Source of the DNA: Actinoplanes sp. NBRC 103695
GTDB lineage: Bacteria; Actinomycetota; Actinomycetes; Mycobacteriales; Micromonosporaceae
NCBI RefSeq assembly: GCF_030269485.1
Contig: NZ_BSTL01000024.1
Location: 1 to 64,000 of the forward strand
DNA length: 64,000 bases
Direction: 5' to 3'
A program made the position numbers and the translations under genes. Position 1 is the first letter of the stretch. Each line of letters begins with the position of its first letter. The notes beneath the pieces are model-generated. The model ran no database searches. It was given only the letters and a program-made list of their open reading frames with translations, and was not told the origin of the DNA. This document shows positions 42,442-52,100 of the stretch, in pieces.

Positions 42442-43287
42442 TCACTTCGCGGGCACCCTTCGCGGTCCAGTTCTCCACCGAGCTCGTCGACGTCGCGGAC
42501 GACTCCGGCGAGCTTTCGGAGGCGGGATGACGATCTCAGCCGGCACGCCGGCGATCGACGGTGGCGGCAGCAGCGTGGTGGCCGTGCGCGGCCGGGCAGC
42601 GCGGCCCCGACCGCCGGACCGGATGGTGACCTCCTGCGTGCGCAGGCGGCCGTGGCCCTGGCCGACGCCGGTCCACCGCCGGCCGACCAATTCCAGGGTC
42701 AGGTCGGCGCCGGGCCACGGGCGATCGGAGACAAGGACGGCGCCGCGCTGCCGGGCCCGGCCGATGAGCGCCCGGGCGACCCCGTCGGTGATGGCGGGGG
42801 CGGAGACGACGACCAGGTCGAAGCCGTCGATGAGCGAGCCGACGACGGTGGGCCAGTCCGGTCCTGAATTCGGGATGAGCGCGAGCCGGTCGAGCGGGAT
42901 GCCGTAGTCGATCTCGGCGGAGAGCGCGCCGAAGTCCGGGCGTCCGGCCACCGCGGCCCATGACCCTTCGGCCATGCCGGCCGCGAGCAGCGTCAGCAGC
43001 AGCGAGGTGGAGCCCATCGCGGAGACGGTGGCGCCGCGGCGTATCCCGCCCGGCCACGGCATCAGGTCGGCGAGCTCCGGCGCGACGGGCAGGACGCGGG
43101 TGACGTCCGAGGAGTCGATCGCGGCCTCGTCGGCGGTGAGCACCGGCAGCGCGAGCGCGGCGGTACCTTGCCGGCCGAGCGCTTGGGCGCGCACCTGCTC
43201 AAGCACACCGTCGACTTGCCCGGCGTCAACGATTCGGGCCGCGCCGGTCCATGCCCTGCCCTGCTCGCGGTTCGATCGTCTCGCCAC
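42442..43287 (-). CDS. ImuA-like RecA-fold protein of a mutagenesis cassette
   Basis: A 281-aa protein like the actinobacterial ImuA-type proteins encoded before ImuB and DnaE2. GATVSAMGSTSLLLTLLAAG (about 85-104) holds the place of Walker A, and the segment LIPNSGPDWPTVVGSLIDGF is characteristic. The last 30 residues are very basic, whereas the next frame gives SVENWTAKGAREVTPPVGLW and stops near 42280, so a frameshift near 42535 may have replaced the original tail. No imuB or dnaE2 follows; the next gene is an opposing regulator. A LexA-like box lies about 50 bases upstream. Confidence 0.65.
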   Translation of the reverse strand: MARRSNREQGRAWTGAARIVDAGQVDGVLEQVRAQALGRQGTAALALPVLTADEAAIDSSDVTRVLPVAPELADLMPWPGGIRRGATVSAMGSTSLLLTLLAAGMAEGSWAAVAGRPDFGALSAEIDYGIPLDRLALIPNSGPDWPTVVGSLIDGFDLVVVSAPAITDGVARALIGRARQRGAVLVSDRPWPGADLTLELVGRRWTGVGQGHGRLRTQEVTIRSGGRGRAARPRTATTLLPPPSIAGVPAEIVIPPPKARRSRPRRRRARWRTGPRRVPAK

Positions 43288-43335
43288 GACTGTCCCTCCG
43301 GCACGCGACGATGGGGCCGCGGGGGAAGACGCAAC

Positions 43336-43351
43336 CGAACATGTGTACTAA
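43336..43351 (-). promoter_or_regulatory. LexA-like SOS box
   Basis: CCGAACATGTGTACTA matches the actinobacterial LexA pattern of GAAC and GTTC half-sites around four bases at about 12 of 16 positions. It lies 49 bases before the start of the ImuA-like gene, where an SOS operator would be expected. Confidence 0.5.
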
Positions 43352-43449
43352 TCGTCAGTATGGCGGCATCGCGCTGGCCCGGCTCGCCTTTGTGCGACTA
43401 CGGACGTCAGTTGGCGAATCTGCGGACGGTTGTTGGCGGGCGCGGCGGC

Positions 43450-43700
43450 ATAGTTCTTCGCCACCGCCGCAGTCGCCGAGGCCCTCAGCGTGCCGACTCC
43501 GGACAGCAGCTCCAGCGCTACACCGGCACCGACCGTGGCTTTCACCGCCGACCTCGACGATCAGGGCCGCCTCACCCGCTACCACCTCGACGTTCCGAGA
43601 ACAGGGCGGCACCTACCCGCAGGACCTGGCCTACTCCGACTTCGGCACCCCGGTCACCGTGCAAGCACCACCGGCCGATCAGATCGCCGGCAACACGTGA
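43450..43700 (+). pseudogene. Lipoprotein fragment, copy of the gene at 62031
   Basis: C-terminal piece of a lipoprotein related to 62031-62777. One frame reads ALSVPTPDSSSSATPAPTVA, FTADLDDQGRLTRYHLDVP; after a one-base shift near 43600 the next reads REQGGTYPQDLAYSDFGT and PVTVQAPPADQIAGNT before a stop. The signal peptide and first 160 residues are absent. It marks sequence exchange between this region and the right end of the window. Confidence 0.75.
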
Positions 43701-43875
43701 TCGACCACGAGGGCCACTCGACTCACTTGGCCATCGGTCCACTTGGCGGGGAGTAACGAGGCGCTATCCCTCCGCCGGGCTTGGGCCGTCGGCCACCACT
43801 CCAGTGGTGTCGTGCCTGCCCGGCTTCTCTGGCTTGCATAGAGTGAGTGCGTCGGGCGGTCGGGGAGGCTCTGCG

Positions 43876-46800
43876 GTGGGGATCACAGGTGAGTCCGAGG
43901 TTCATGATCGCACCGAGGCGGCCCTCTGGGCTGCGCCGGCCGGACCGCTGCCCGAGCCGCCGGTCAAGACCAACCTCCAGGTGCTACCTGTCGGTCAGTT
44001 GAGCTGGCCTGACGCTGAGAAGCTCTTCCTGCGTCTTCTGGAGACTGTTCGGCCGGTCTCGTACGCGAAGTTGTTCGGCACGCCAGGCCAGGGGCAGGAG
44101 GGCATCGACGCGTACGCCCGTCTGCCTCTGGATCTGACAGCTGCCGACGCCGCTGGCCGGGACTACATCACGCTTCAGTCACGTCGGGTGCAGGCGTTGA
44201 CCGCCGCCAAGATCAAGAAGGCGGTGGACGACTTCCTGAAGGGCGACTGGTCAGACAAGACCCGCACCTTCTACTACGCGACGTCCTACGACTTGCAAGA
44301 CACAAAGCTCGACGAGGAACTCCGAACGCAAGGCGATCGACTGGCCGCGCTCGGGATGACTTTTACCCCTTGGGGCGTACAAGAGATATCCACGCTGCTG
44401 AAGGACCATCCGCGCATCGTTGACGACTTCTTCGGCCGGAGCTGGGTCGAGGCCTTCTGCGGCCCTGAAGCAGCCCAGACGTTGGCGAATAACCTGCCCG
44501 CTCTGGAGAGCAGGCAACTGCGCATGCGGTTGCGGCAGCTCTATCAGGCGGTGTTCTCCGCCCAAGGCGGCGTACAGCAGACTGAGGACCCTGCCTCCGA
44601 GCAGCAGTTCGTAATTGTGAATGTTGACCCTCGGCCCCAACAGCAAGGCATCGTGGACGTTGAGCAGCCGAGCACCGAAAGCTCGATCAGATCGGAGCAT
44701 CCGGAGGACGGCTTCACCTACGTCGCCTCCCGCCTGGGCGCTCGCCGCCAGTCGTTTAGATCCGCCCAGCAGCTCATCGCCGCCGCCACGTCGGACGGGC
44801 CGAGTGCCCAGGGTGCCGTGCCGGCCGACGAATGGCTGGCCACAGGCAAGTATCGGCTCGTCATCGGCGGCCCCGGCGTGGGCAAATCGAGCCTGCTGCG
44901 GTTCGCGACGGCCGACCTACTCGCCGAACGGCCGCAGTCGATCACACTGCAGCGCGAGCACGGCGGTGATCTTCCCGTCTGGCTCCCCTTCGGGTTCCTG
45001 TGCCGGCACCTCGACGCCTCGACGGAGAATTCGCTGGTCTCCGCCGTCGAAGCCTGGCTGTTGTCGCAAAGCGCCGCCGATCTCTGGCCGCTGGCCCAAC
45101 GGGCGCTGCACGACGACCGGCTGATGCTGTTCGTCGACGGCATCGACGAGTGGAGCGACATCAGCTCAGCCGAACTCGCCCTCGGCGTCCTCGAGGCGTT
45201 CCTAGGCCGCTCGAACGCCGCCGCGGTCCTCTCCACCCGCCCCTACGCCGTCGACCGGCTCAACTGGCAGCGCCCGTGGGTCCACGCCGAGATCACGCCG
45301 CTGACCGACGGGCAACGCCGCAGCATCGCTGCGGGGATTCTGCAGCCAGGCCCGGCTGCGGAGGTTGACCCAGAACCACGGGTGCACTGGGGCGCCGGCG
45401 TGGACGCGTTCCTCGCCCAGCTCGAGATTTCCCCCGACCTCGCTCAGCTGTCACGGTCGCCACTGTTCCTCACGCTGCTCGCGACAACCTGGCAGGGCGA
45501 GCCGTTACCCCGCCAACGATTCAAGATCTACACCCGCCTCGTCGAGCTGCTGATCGAGAAGCATCCACAGATGCGACAGCGGGCCTCCCACGCGCGCGGC
45601 GGCCCGCTACCCGCCGCTGACGCCAGCACGCTGTTCGCTGCGGTCGCCTACCGGCTGCGCCTCAAGGACGCAGCCGGCGTCGCCACCAAGCAGGACATGC
45701 GGAAGATCATCGTCGACTCGATGACCGACGACGAAGTCCTCGGATATCAGCAGCCCGAAGCCCGGCGCCTGGCCGACGCGGTCCTTGCGATGGCCGAAGA
45801 CGAATTCGGCCTGATCGTCTCGCACGGCGCCGGCTCCTACGGATTCCTGCACCGCGTCGTGCTCGACCACCTGGCCGGCCAGCACCTGGCGATGCTGGCG
45901 CCCGACGAACAGCTCAGCGCCGTCCGGCGGTTCGTTCACGATCCTGCCTGGCGCGACGTGTTGCTCGCCCTGCTCAGCGCCCAGGTCAGCCCGCACACCA
46001 CCGAACCCCTGCTCGCGGCGGCCCTGAACGCGGGCGATTACGTCTGGGCAGACCTCGATGGATACGAGCTGCTGGCCGACGCGCTGGCCGCCGGCGTCCG
46101 ACTCACCCCCCGCGTCCAGGCCGCCCACACCAACGACCTGGTGGAGCGGGTGGAGAATCACCCGTACGCCCGGCACCGCGCCAACTTGATTACCGCGCTG
46201 GTCGCCACGCTCGCGAGCCCCGCCGCCAGCAGCCAGCTGCTGCCCATCATGAAGCGGTGGCTCACCGCGCCGCGTCCCGAGCCATCCGCGACCATGTGGG
46301 CACTACGCGAACTGCCCATCGCCGACGAAGAAGCCGCCAAGCATCTCCTCTGGGGCCTACGGCATCCCCGCGACGAGGTGAAGGTCAACGCAGCCGGTGC
46401 CCTCGCCCGGCGACCCGGCGGACAGCCGCACCTCGTCCCGACGCTGGTAGCACTCACTGAGACCGGGCCTAGCTCGGCCACCCAGGCGGCCGCGATATTC
46501 GCGCTGGGTGAGGGATGGCCGGATGCGCCGGACACCGAGCGCCTGATCGAGTGGGGCCGCCACCAACCGTCCACTGCGCTGCGGCTAGTGGCGCTGAACT
46601 CGGTATTCAAGGCTGCGGAGCCACGAGACAGCTCCGCGTTCCGGACGGAGGAGCGTGCCTGGCTGCTCTCCATGCTGTACCACGAGGACTACCGTTCAGG
46701 GCCTTGGCCGGCCGCGGATCTGGTCGCCGCCTGCGCCGCTGCGAACACCGAGGCCGCCGACTTCGCGCTAGAAACCCTCAGGACTAATGGGCAGACGACC

Positions 46801-49071
46801 GGGGGCGATCGTGGCCTGGCGTGGCATCTGGCCTGCACGGCCTTCGCTGATGATGCCCGCTTCAAAGACTGGGTCGCCGAGCAACTGGCCAGCGACGACG
46901 AGCACAGCCTCATCCTCTACAACCTCGGCGCGATCCCCAGGCAGTGGCGTGACGACCCGGTCTTCGCCCAAGCCCTACGTCCGCGTATCCAAGACGACCT
47001 GGCGAAGCTTGCCTCCTCGGGCAGCGCTGGCCTGGCCACCACGCTTCCACCCGACCAGGCCACGACGGTGCTGCTGCGCGGCCTGGACGCCTGGCGCCCG
47101 TACGGGGCGGCCCGTGTTCTGGCCGACAAGTACGGCGACGACGAGACCGTCCGCGAGGCGCTGACCGGTCGGCTGCGCGGCCCCTACCAGCAGGCGGCGC
47201 CCCTGGCCGGCGTAGCCATTGATGTGCTCGGCCCCAAAGAAGGATTCGCTGTCCTCGTCTCGCTGCTGCGCCAGTCGGCCCAGGACGGACGCAGCGAGGA
47301 ACGCGTCGTGGTCGCCGAAGCGGTCGCCGAGGCATGGATCCGTCTGACGGCAACCGCGGACGAGCCCGGCGCCGGAGCAGCACCGTCTGTTCTCGCCGAA
47401 TACGACCCGGCCGAACTGGCGGCCTTGTGCACAGCAGGCGAAGCCCACCCGCTGACCTGGCATGTTGACGCTGTCATCAACGCCTGGCCGTCCCAGCCTG
47501 CCGTACAGGACTTTGCCGAACAGCTCATCGACGACATCCGAACGCTCACCTCCGGCCTCCCGGACACCATCCCGGTGGCCATCCTCCGCAGCTACTGCAC
47601 CCGAGACGACGCACGGTCACAAGAACTCTGCGCCAAAGTGTGGGCGCAGCTCGGGCACGTGGAACCGGAACTGCGCGAAGTGCTGACGTTCGAGCTGACC
47701 CGCAGTGCGCTCACCCTTGACCAGCTCGTCGAGGTGCTATCCGAGTGGGAGAAGGAGCCCGACTCCGAAGTCCGCCGCATCGCCTTCATTGGACTGGTAC
47801 AAGCGATCAAGCGCCACCAAAAGGCCCACAACCAGACGGCCGGCTCCGAAGTAATCACCGACCACATGCAGTGGCTGGTAGAGAAGATCAAAGCCAACCT
47901 CTGCGCCTACGGCCCCGACCTCGACGACCTGCGGCAGCTGGCATGGACCGGCATGCTCATGCTCGGCGACATCACAATCATCGACGGCATCACAGAATGG
48001 ATCGGCGAATCCCGCCCTGTAGCCGTCAAGCTCACCAAACTCCCCGAAGGCGCCATCGACCAAATCCTGGTCGACCTCATCGCCGAGCATTGGGACCGTC
48101 TCCGCGAACACTTCGGCGATGACCTGTACCAGCGCCTCGACCGAACCGCCAGCGACCGCGCCAAAAGCGTCGACGACCACAGGCACGACGTCATAGCGGC
48201 CATGGCGACGACGGCTGCCCGGTTCCCGGCCATCGCCGAGATCCTGCGCCACGAAGCCGACACCGATCCGAAACTTCGTGACGACCCGAACTTCCTGCTC
48301 TGGGCCAAGCAGGAAAACCGCGGCGACGAAACCGTTCTCCGAGCCCTGGCTGGCAAGCTTGGTGCCACCAGGCAGAGCTGGGCGAGCCAGGTGCTTGAAG
48401 CGGTGCTCGACAGAGATAGCTGGGCCGTACCCGACGACACCTTCAAAGCGGTGCTCACCGACGACGCGCACACCGACCCCTCCGGCGCTCGGTGGTACAG
48501 CGGCGCCAATCTCGCCGCCTACGTGGAACTCTTCCCGGACGACGCCGTATCCGTCACCGCATTCCGCAACCTCGAAGCATGGTTCCGCGACGACCACGCC
48601 CACCGCGCGCCTCGCGAATGGAACGACACACTGGCGCTGGTGCTCGCGCTCGCTGCCTCGCAGGACCTTCCTGCAATCTTCCTGCGTGTTCATGAACGAT
48701 TCCGCCACTCCAGGATGGCGCATCTCCTGCCTGCCCTGCTCAACCCTTTGATGCGGCGCCTGCGCCGGGACACGATCGCGGTCGACGCCTTCAAGACCGC
48801 CGTCCGCGACCCGATGGGTATCGCGCAGCAGACTCCGCTGTTCGAGATCGAGGCGGATCCCATCGCCCAGCGATGGCCAGACATGGTCCCGGCGCAACGG
48901 GCCTACCTCTTCGCGCTGGTCCTACGCCAAGCAGGAACACTGCCTCACCACGAAGCCGCCCCCGTAGTGCAAACGTTAACGTCCATCTCACCAGACATCG
49001 TCGTGAACAATCCCTTTACCGAATGGGAAGGGCCGCTGCGCCTGGCGGTCTTGGATCTTCTGCACGGCTAG
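43876..49071 (+). CDS. NACHT-type STAND NTPase with N-terminal nuclease-like domain
   Basis: Probable antiphage NLR-like protein of 1731 aa. Residues about 45-195 match the restriction-endonuclease-like domain seen at the front of such proteins: FGTPGQGQEGIDAY with Asp 78, AAKIKKAVDDFL, ISTLLKDHPRIVDDFFGRSW and VEAFCG. The usual Q-x-K catalytic position is QSRR (101-104), so nuclease activity is doubtful. The NACHT ATPase has Walker A GGPGVGKSS (331-339), Walker B LMLFVDGIDEW (416-426) and STRP. The remaining 1100 residues are helical, with HEAT-like repeats around 700-1000, the likely sensor. GTG 43876 has GGGAGG about 7 bases upstream; longer frames upstream are artefacts. It converges on a second STAND gene. 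Confidence 0.85.
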   Translation: MGITGESEVHDRTEAALWAAPAGPLPEPPVKTNLQVLPVGQLSWPDAEKLFLRLLETVRPVSYAKLFGTPGQGQEGIDAYARLPLDLTAADAAGRDYITLQSRRVQALTAAKIKKAVDDFLKGDWSDKTRTFYYATSYDLQDTKLDEELRTQGDRLAALGMTFTPWGVQEISTLLKDHPRIVDDFFGRSWVEAFCGPEAAQTLANNLPALESRQLRMRLRQLYQAVFSAQGGVQQTEDPASEQQFVIVNVDPRPQQQGIVDVEQPSTESSIRSEHPEDGFTYVASRLGARRQSFRSAQQLIAAATSDGPSAQGAVPADEWLATGKYRLVIGGPGVGKSSLLRFATADLLAERPQSITLQREHGGDLPVWLPFGFLCRHLDASTENSLVSAVEAWLLSQSAADLWPLAQRALHDDRLMLFVDGIDEWSDISSAELALGVLEAFLGRSNAAAVLSTRPYAVDRLNWQRPWVHAEITPLTDGQRRSIAAGILQPGPAAEVDPEPRVHWGAGVDAFLAQLEISPDLAQLSRSPLFLTLLATTWQGEPLPRQRFKIYTRLVELLIEKHPQMRQRASHARGGPLPAADASTLFAAVAYRLRLKDAAGVATKQDMRKIIVDSMTDDEVLGYQQPEARRLADAVLAMAEDEFGLIVSHGAGSYGFLHRVVLDHLAGQHLAMLAPDEQLSAVRRFVHDPAWRDVLLALLSAQVSPHTTEPLLAAALNAGDYVWADLDGYELLADALAAGVRLTPRVQAAHTNDLVERVENHPYARHRANLITALVATLASPAASSQLLPIMKRWLTAPRPEPSATMWALRELPIADEEAAKHLLWGLRHPRDEVKVNAAGALARRPGGQPHLVPTLVALTETGPSSATQAAAIFALGEGWPDAPDTERLIEWGRHQPSTALRLVALNSVFKAAEPRDSSAFRTEERAWLLSMLYHEDYRSGPWPAADLVAACAAANTEAADFALETLRTNGQTTGGDRGLAWHLACTAFADDARFKDWVAEQLASDDEHSLILYNLGAIPRQWRDDPVFAQALRPRIQDDLAKLASSGSAGLATTLPPDQATTVLLRGLDAWRPYGAARVLADKYGDDETVREALTGRLRGPYQQAAPLAGVAIDVLGPKEGFAVLVSLLRQSAQDGRSEERVVVAEAVAEAWIRLTATADEPGAGAAPSVLAEYDPAELAALCTAGEAHPLTWHVDAVINAWPSQPAVQDFAEQLIDDIRTLTSGLPDTIPVAILRSYCTRDDARSQELCAKVWAQLGHVEPELREVLTFELTRSALTLDQLVEVLSEWEKEPDSEVRRIAFIGLVQAIKRHQKAHNQTAGSEVITDHMQWLVEKIKANLCAYGPDLDDLRQLAWTGMLMLGDITIIDGITEWIGESRPVAVKLTKLPEGAIDQILVDLIAEHWDRLREHFGDDLYQRLDRTASDRAKSVDDHRHDVIAAMATTAARFPAIAEILRHEADTDPKLRDDPNFLLWAKQENRGDETVLRALAGKLGATRQSWASQVLEAVLDRDSWAVPDDTFKAVLTDDAHTDPSGARWYSGANLAAYVELFPDDAVSVTAFRNLEAWFRDDHAHRAPREWNDTLALVLALAASQDLPAIFLRVHERFRHSRMAHLLPALLNPLMRRLRRDTIAVDAFKTAVRDPMGIAQQTPLFEIEADPIAQRWPDMVPAQRAYLFALVLRQAGTLPHHEAAPVVQTLTSISPDIVVNNPFTEWEGPLRLAVLDLLHG

Positions 49072-49147
49072 GGCACCTTCGACGGATCTCCATTCAAGCG
49101 CTCGACCAAGGCCGGCTTGTGTGGCCTCCGAACACGCGCGATCGTTG

Positions 49148-52100
49148 TCATGAAGGGAAGGACCGGGACAACATTTTTGGGGCGAGGTGGTTGCCGGCGA
49201 GGATGCCATTGTTTAGCACGCTGCTGTCGCCGAAACTGCGCGGTGTAGCGTCGGCGGTGACTAGGACGATGGCGATACCTGCGGCAGGGCCTTCGGTGAC
49301 GACCTTCTCGAGGAGCGGCAGCAGTGCTGGCGCTGCGTGTAGGAGGCTGTCGGCGTCGTCAATGCCGATGAGGATGCCTTGACGGGCGGGGCTGGGGTGG
49401 AACGAGCTCGTGGCCTGGGCGCGTTCTTCGCATTGCTGAGTGACGGTGGTGAGACGGTTTTCGATGTTGTCCAGGCCTGCGGCGGCATTCGGGTTGCGTC
49501 CCCAGGCTTTGCGGTCGCGTCGTGACCAGGTCATGCCCATCGGCATGATGGTGTAGAGCCCTGTCGCGGCTGCGCGAAGGAGGATCTTGCGCATCAAGGT
49601 ACTGCGGCCGCTGTGTGGTGGCCCGTCGATCAGGCCATGACGTACGTGTTCGCCGGGCCGGTGCAGCTGCCAGGTGATGATGCTCCCGTACGGCCCGTTA
49701 CCCATCGCAATGCGGCCGCTCATGGGCTCGAAGTCGGGGCCTGCCCAGCTCGCCGCGTTGCTGGTGTTGACGAACGGGAGCTGCGCGACCTGTCGTTGCA
49801 TGCTGACCAGGCCGGGCGTGCGGTTCTTGATGGCGATGTCGGCTTGGGTTTCGGGATGGTCAGGGCCGAAGAGGCTCGTGTCGGTGGCTATGGCCTCGTC
49901 GAAGGCTGCGTTGGCCGTCCCGGCGTCGTCCAACAGTGCCGCGGCCTGGCCGAGGAGCACGAGTGCGGATGGCAGGTAACCGCGGCTATTTTCGTCGCCG
50001 TGGCGTAGCAGAGCTATTGCTGTTTGCAGGTCGTCGACAGCGTCGAGCCATCGACAGCGTATGAGGTTGAGGTGACCGCGGGTCGTGAGGTACTTGGCGT
50101 AGGGGACGCTGTTGATGCCGAAGGTGGCTCGGATCGCCTGCTCGGTTTCGGTCAAAAGCTCGGCGGCCAGGTCTAGCTGCAGCGTCTCGACTGCGGCATC
50201 GGCGGTGGTGGTCAGGGCGTCAGTCACGCGCAGACTCACCCGGGTACCGGACAGCGTGCGGAACTGCTCGAGCGCCGCCTGTTCGTGGCGCAGCCGCGCG
50301 TGAGTATCTCGTTGGTCACGGGCGATGGTTGCTGCGCTGGTGTGCAGGTCGGCGAGCAGCCGGGGTGCTACCGGACCCTCTACTTCAGCGGAGGCCAGCG
50401 CGGCGGCGTTGACATCAGCGGCTTCGTCGATGCGGCCGAGCAGGCGGAGCAGGCCGGCGCGGATGTGGCCCATCGAGGCGCGGACGTCGCGGCCTTCGGT
50501 GCCGGCCTGCTCCAACGCCGCGAGGACTTCTTGTGCTAAATCACGCCGGGTGGCGTTGACAGCGATCGCGCCGAGGTCGAGCACCGCCGACAGGGCGAGC
50601 CCGCGGATCACGTCGGACTCGGCGTCAAGCGTTGCAGCGAGGGTCCGCACCTTGCTGATCTGGGTGATTGCTTCGTCGACGCGCCCGGCGCGCTGGAGCA
50701 GGGCGCTGGCAGCGCGTCGGTACTGCACGATGAGCCGTACATCGAGCAGTCCTTGACTCGCGAGGTCGTCGGTGATCGCCAGGGTGCGTGCGGCAAAGTC
50801 GGCGGCGGCGTCGATGGTGTCCAGCGGCGGAATGCCGCTACGGGTCGCCAAGTGCAAGCAGAGCAGCATGGCGGCGGCGGTGACCGCGGGTCCGAAGTGG
50901 TGATGGTCCAGGGCAAGCAGCACGAGCGCCGTGATGTGGTCCATGGCGGCGTCCAGCTCAGCGACCGCGCCGAACGGATCGTTCGGGTCGACCTTGTCGA
51001 GGAACAAGCCGAGACCCAGTTCGATCCAGGTCAGAGGGTCGGTTTCTTGACTGCGCAGCACGGTGCCGATCAGGGGGTGCAGCATCAGGTCAGGACCTGC
51101 GCGGCGGATCAGAGACCGTTCGACGAGAAGATCGACGGCCGTTTCCCCGGCTGACGGATCTGCCAGCTTGTCGGAGATCTCCCGGGCGCGCCGCGTGACC
51201 TCGGTGAGAACATGCGCCTTCACGACTGGTTGTCCGGTGACGATGGCTTTCAGCCTGCGCCATACGGAGCTGTGCAGGGGCCTCACATACGGGGTCACGG
51301 TGAGGGCGTGTGTGTTCGCGTTGCGCAGCAGCTGCTCGTTGACGGGGGCGAGCGCCAGGTGCGCCAGCAACATCAGCAAGTCACCGGCTGTCGCGTTCTG
51401 CTGCCGAAGCAGCTGCAGCTGGAGCTCGATGGCCGGCACCAGGCCGGTGGGGTGGTCAGCGGTGGTTCCGCGCTGAAGCGCGACGTCGGGTTGGCGGCCG
51501 AGCTGGACGAGGAAGCCGGCGATGGGACGGTCGGAGGCCAGGCAGTAGTTGACGGCTTGGGAGACCGCCAGGGGATGGTGGCCGAGCGCCGCACCCAGGG
51601 AGGCCACTTCGGCCGGGGTTGATCGGGGTAGGGCGCCGCGGATGAACTGTGCCGTTACCTCGGGTGTCCACGAGAGCAGCTCGATCGAGTGGTAGCCATG
51701 GTCGATATGGCGGACGGTGCTGGTGATCACGACTCGGCACAGCGTTGAGCGTGGGATCAGGCCGGCCACGGTGGCGACGTCGGTGACCCCGTCGATGATA
51801 AGCAGCAAGGACGGATCGCGGGGAAGAGCCAGGCGACCGGCAATCTGCTCCTCGGCTGTGTCATCCTCCGGGGCCGTCAGGACGGTTTGCAGACGGTGCA
51901 GCGCACGCTGGACAGAGAGCCTCGACGTGCCTGAGATGAGTTCGGGGCGAAGGGATTCTCCGTGCAAGCCCGCGAACTGCATTGCGAGGCTCGTCTTGCC
52001 GGCTCCTGGCATACCGTGGACGAGCACCGGTGTGACCTCATCCGGGCTCCCCGGCCGCAGAACCTCAGCGAGCGTTGCGAGCTCGGTGTCACGGCCTGCG

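Noticed and set aside
43168..43875. A 236-codon N-terminal extension of the NACHT gene
   Set aside because: It covers the opposing ImuA-like gene and the lipoprotein fragment in the wrong frame; GTG 43876 has a good ribosome binding site.
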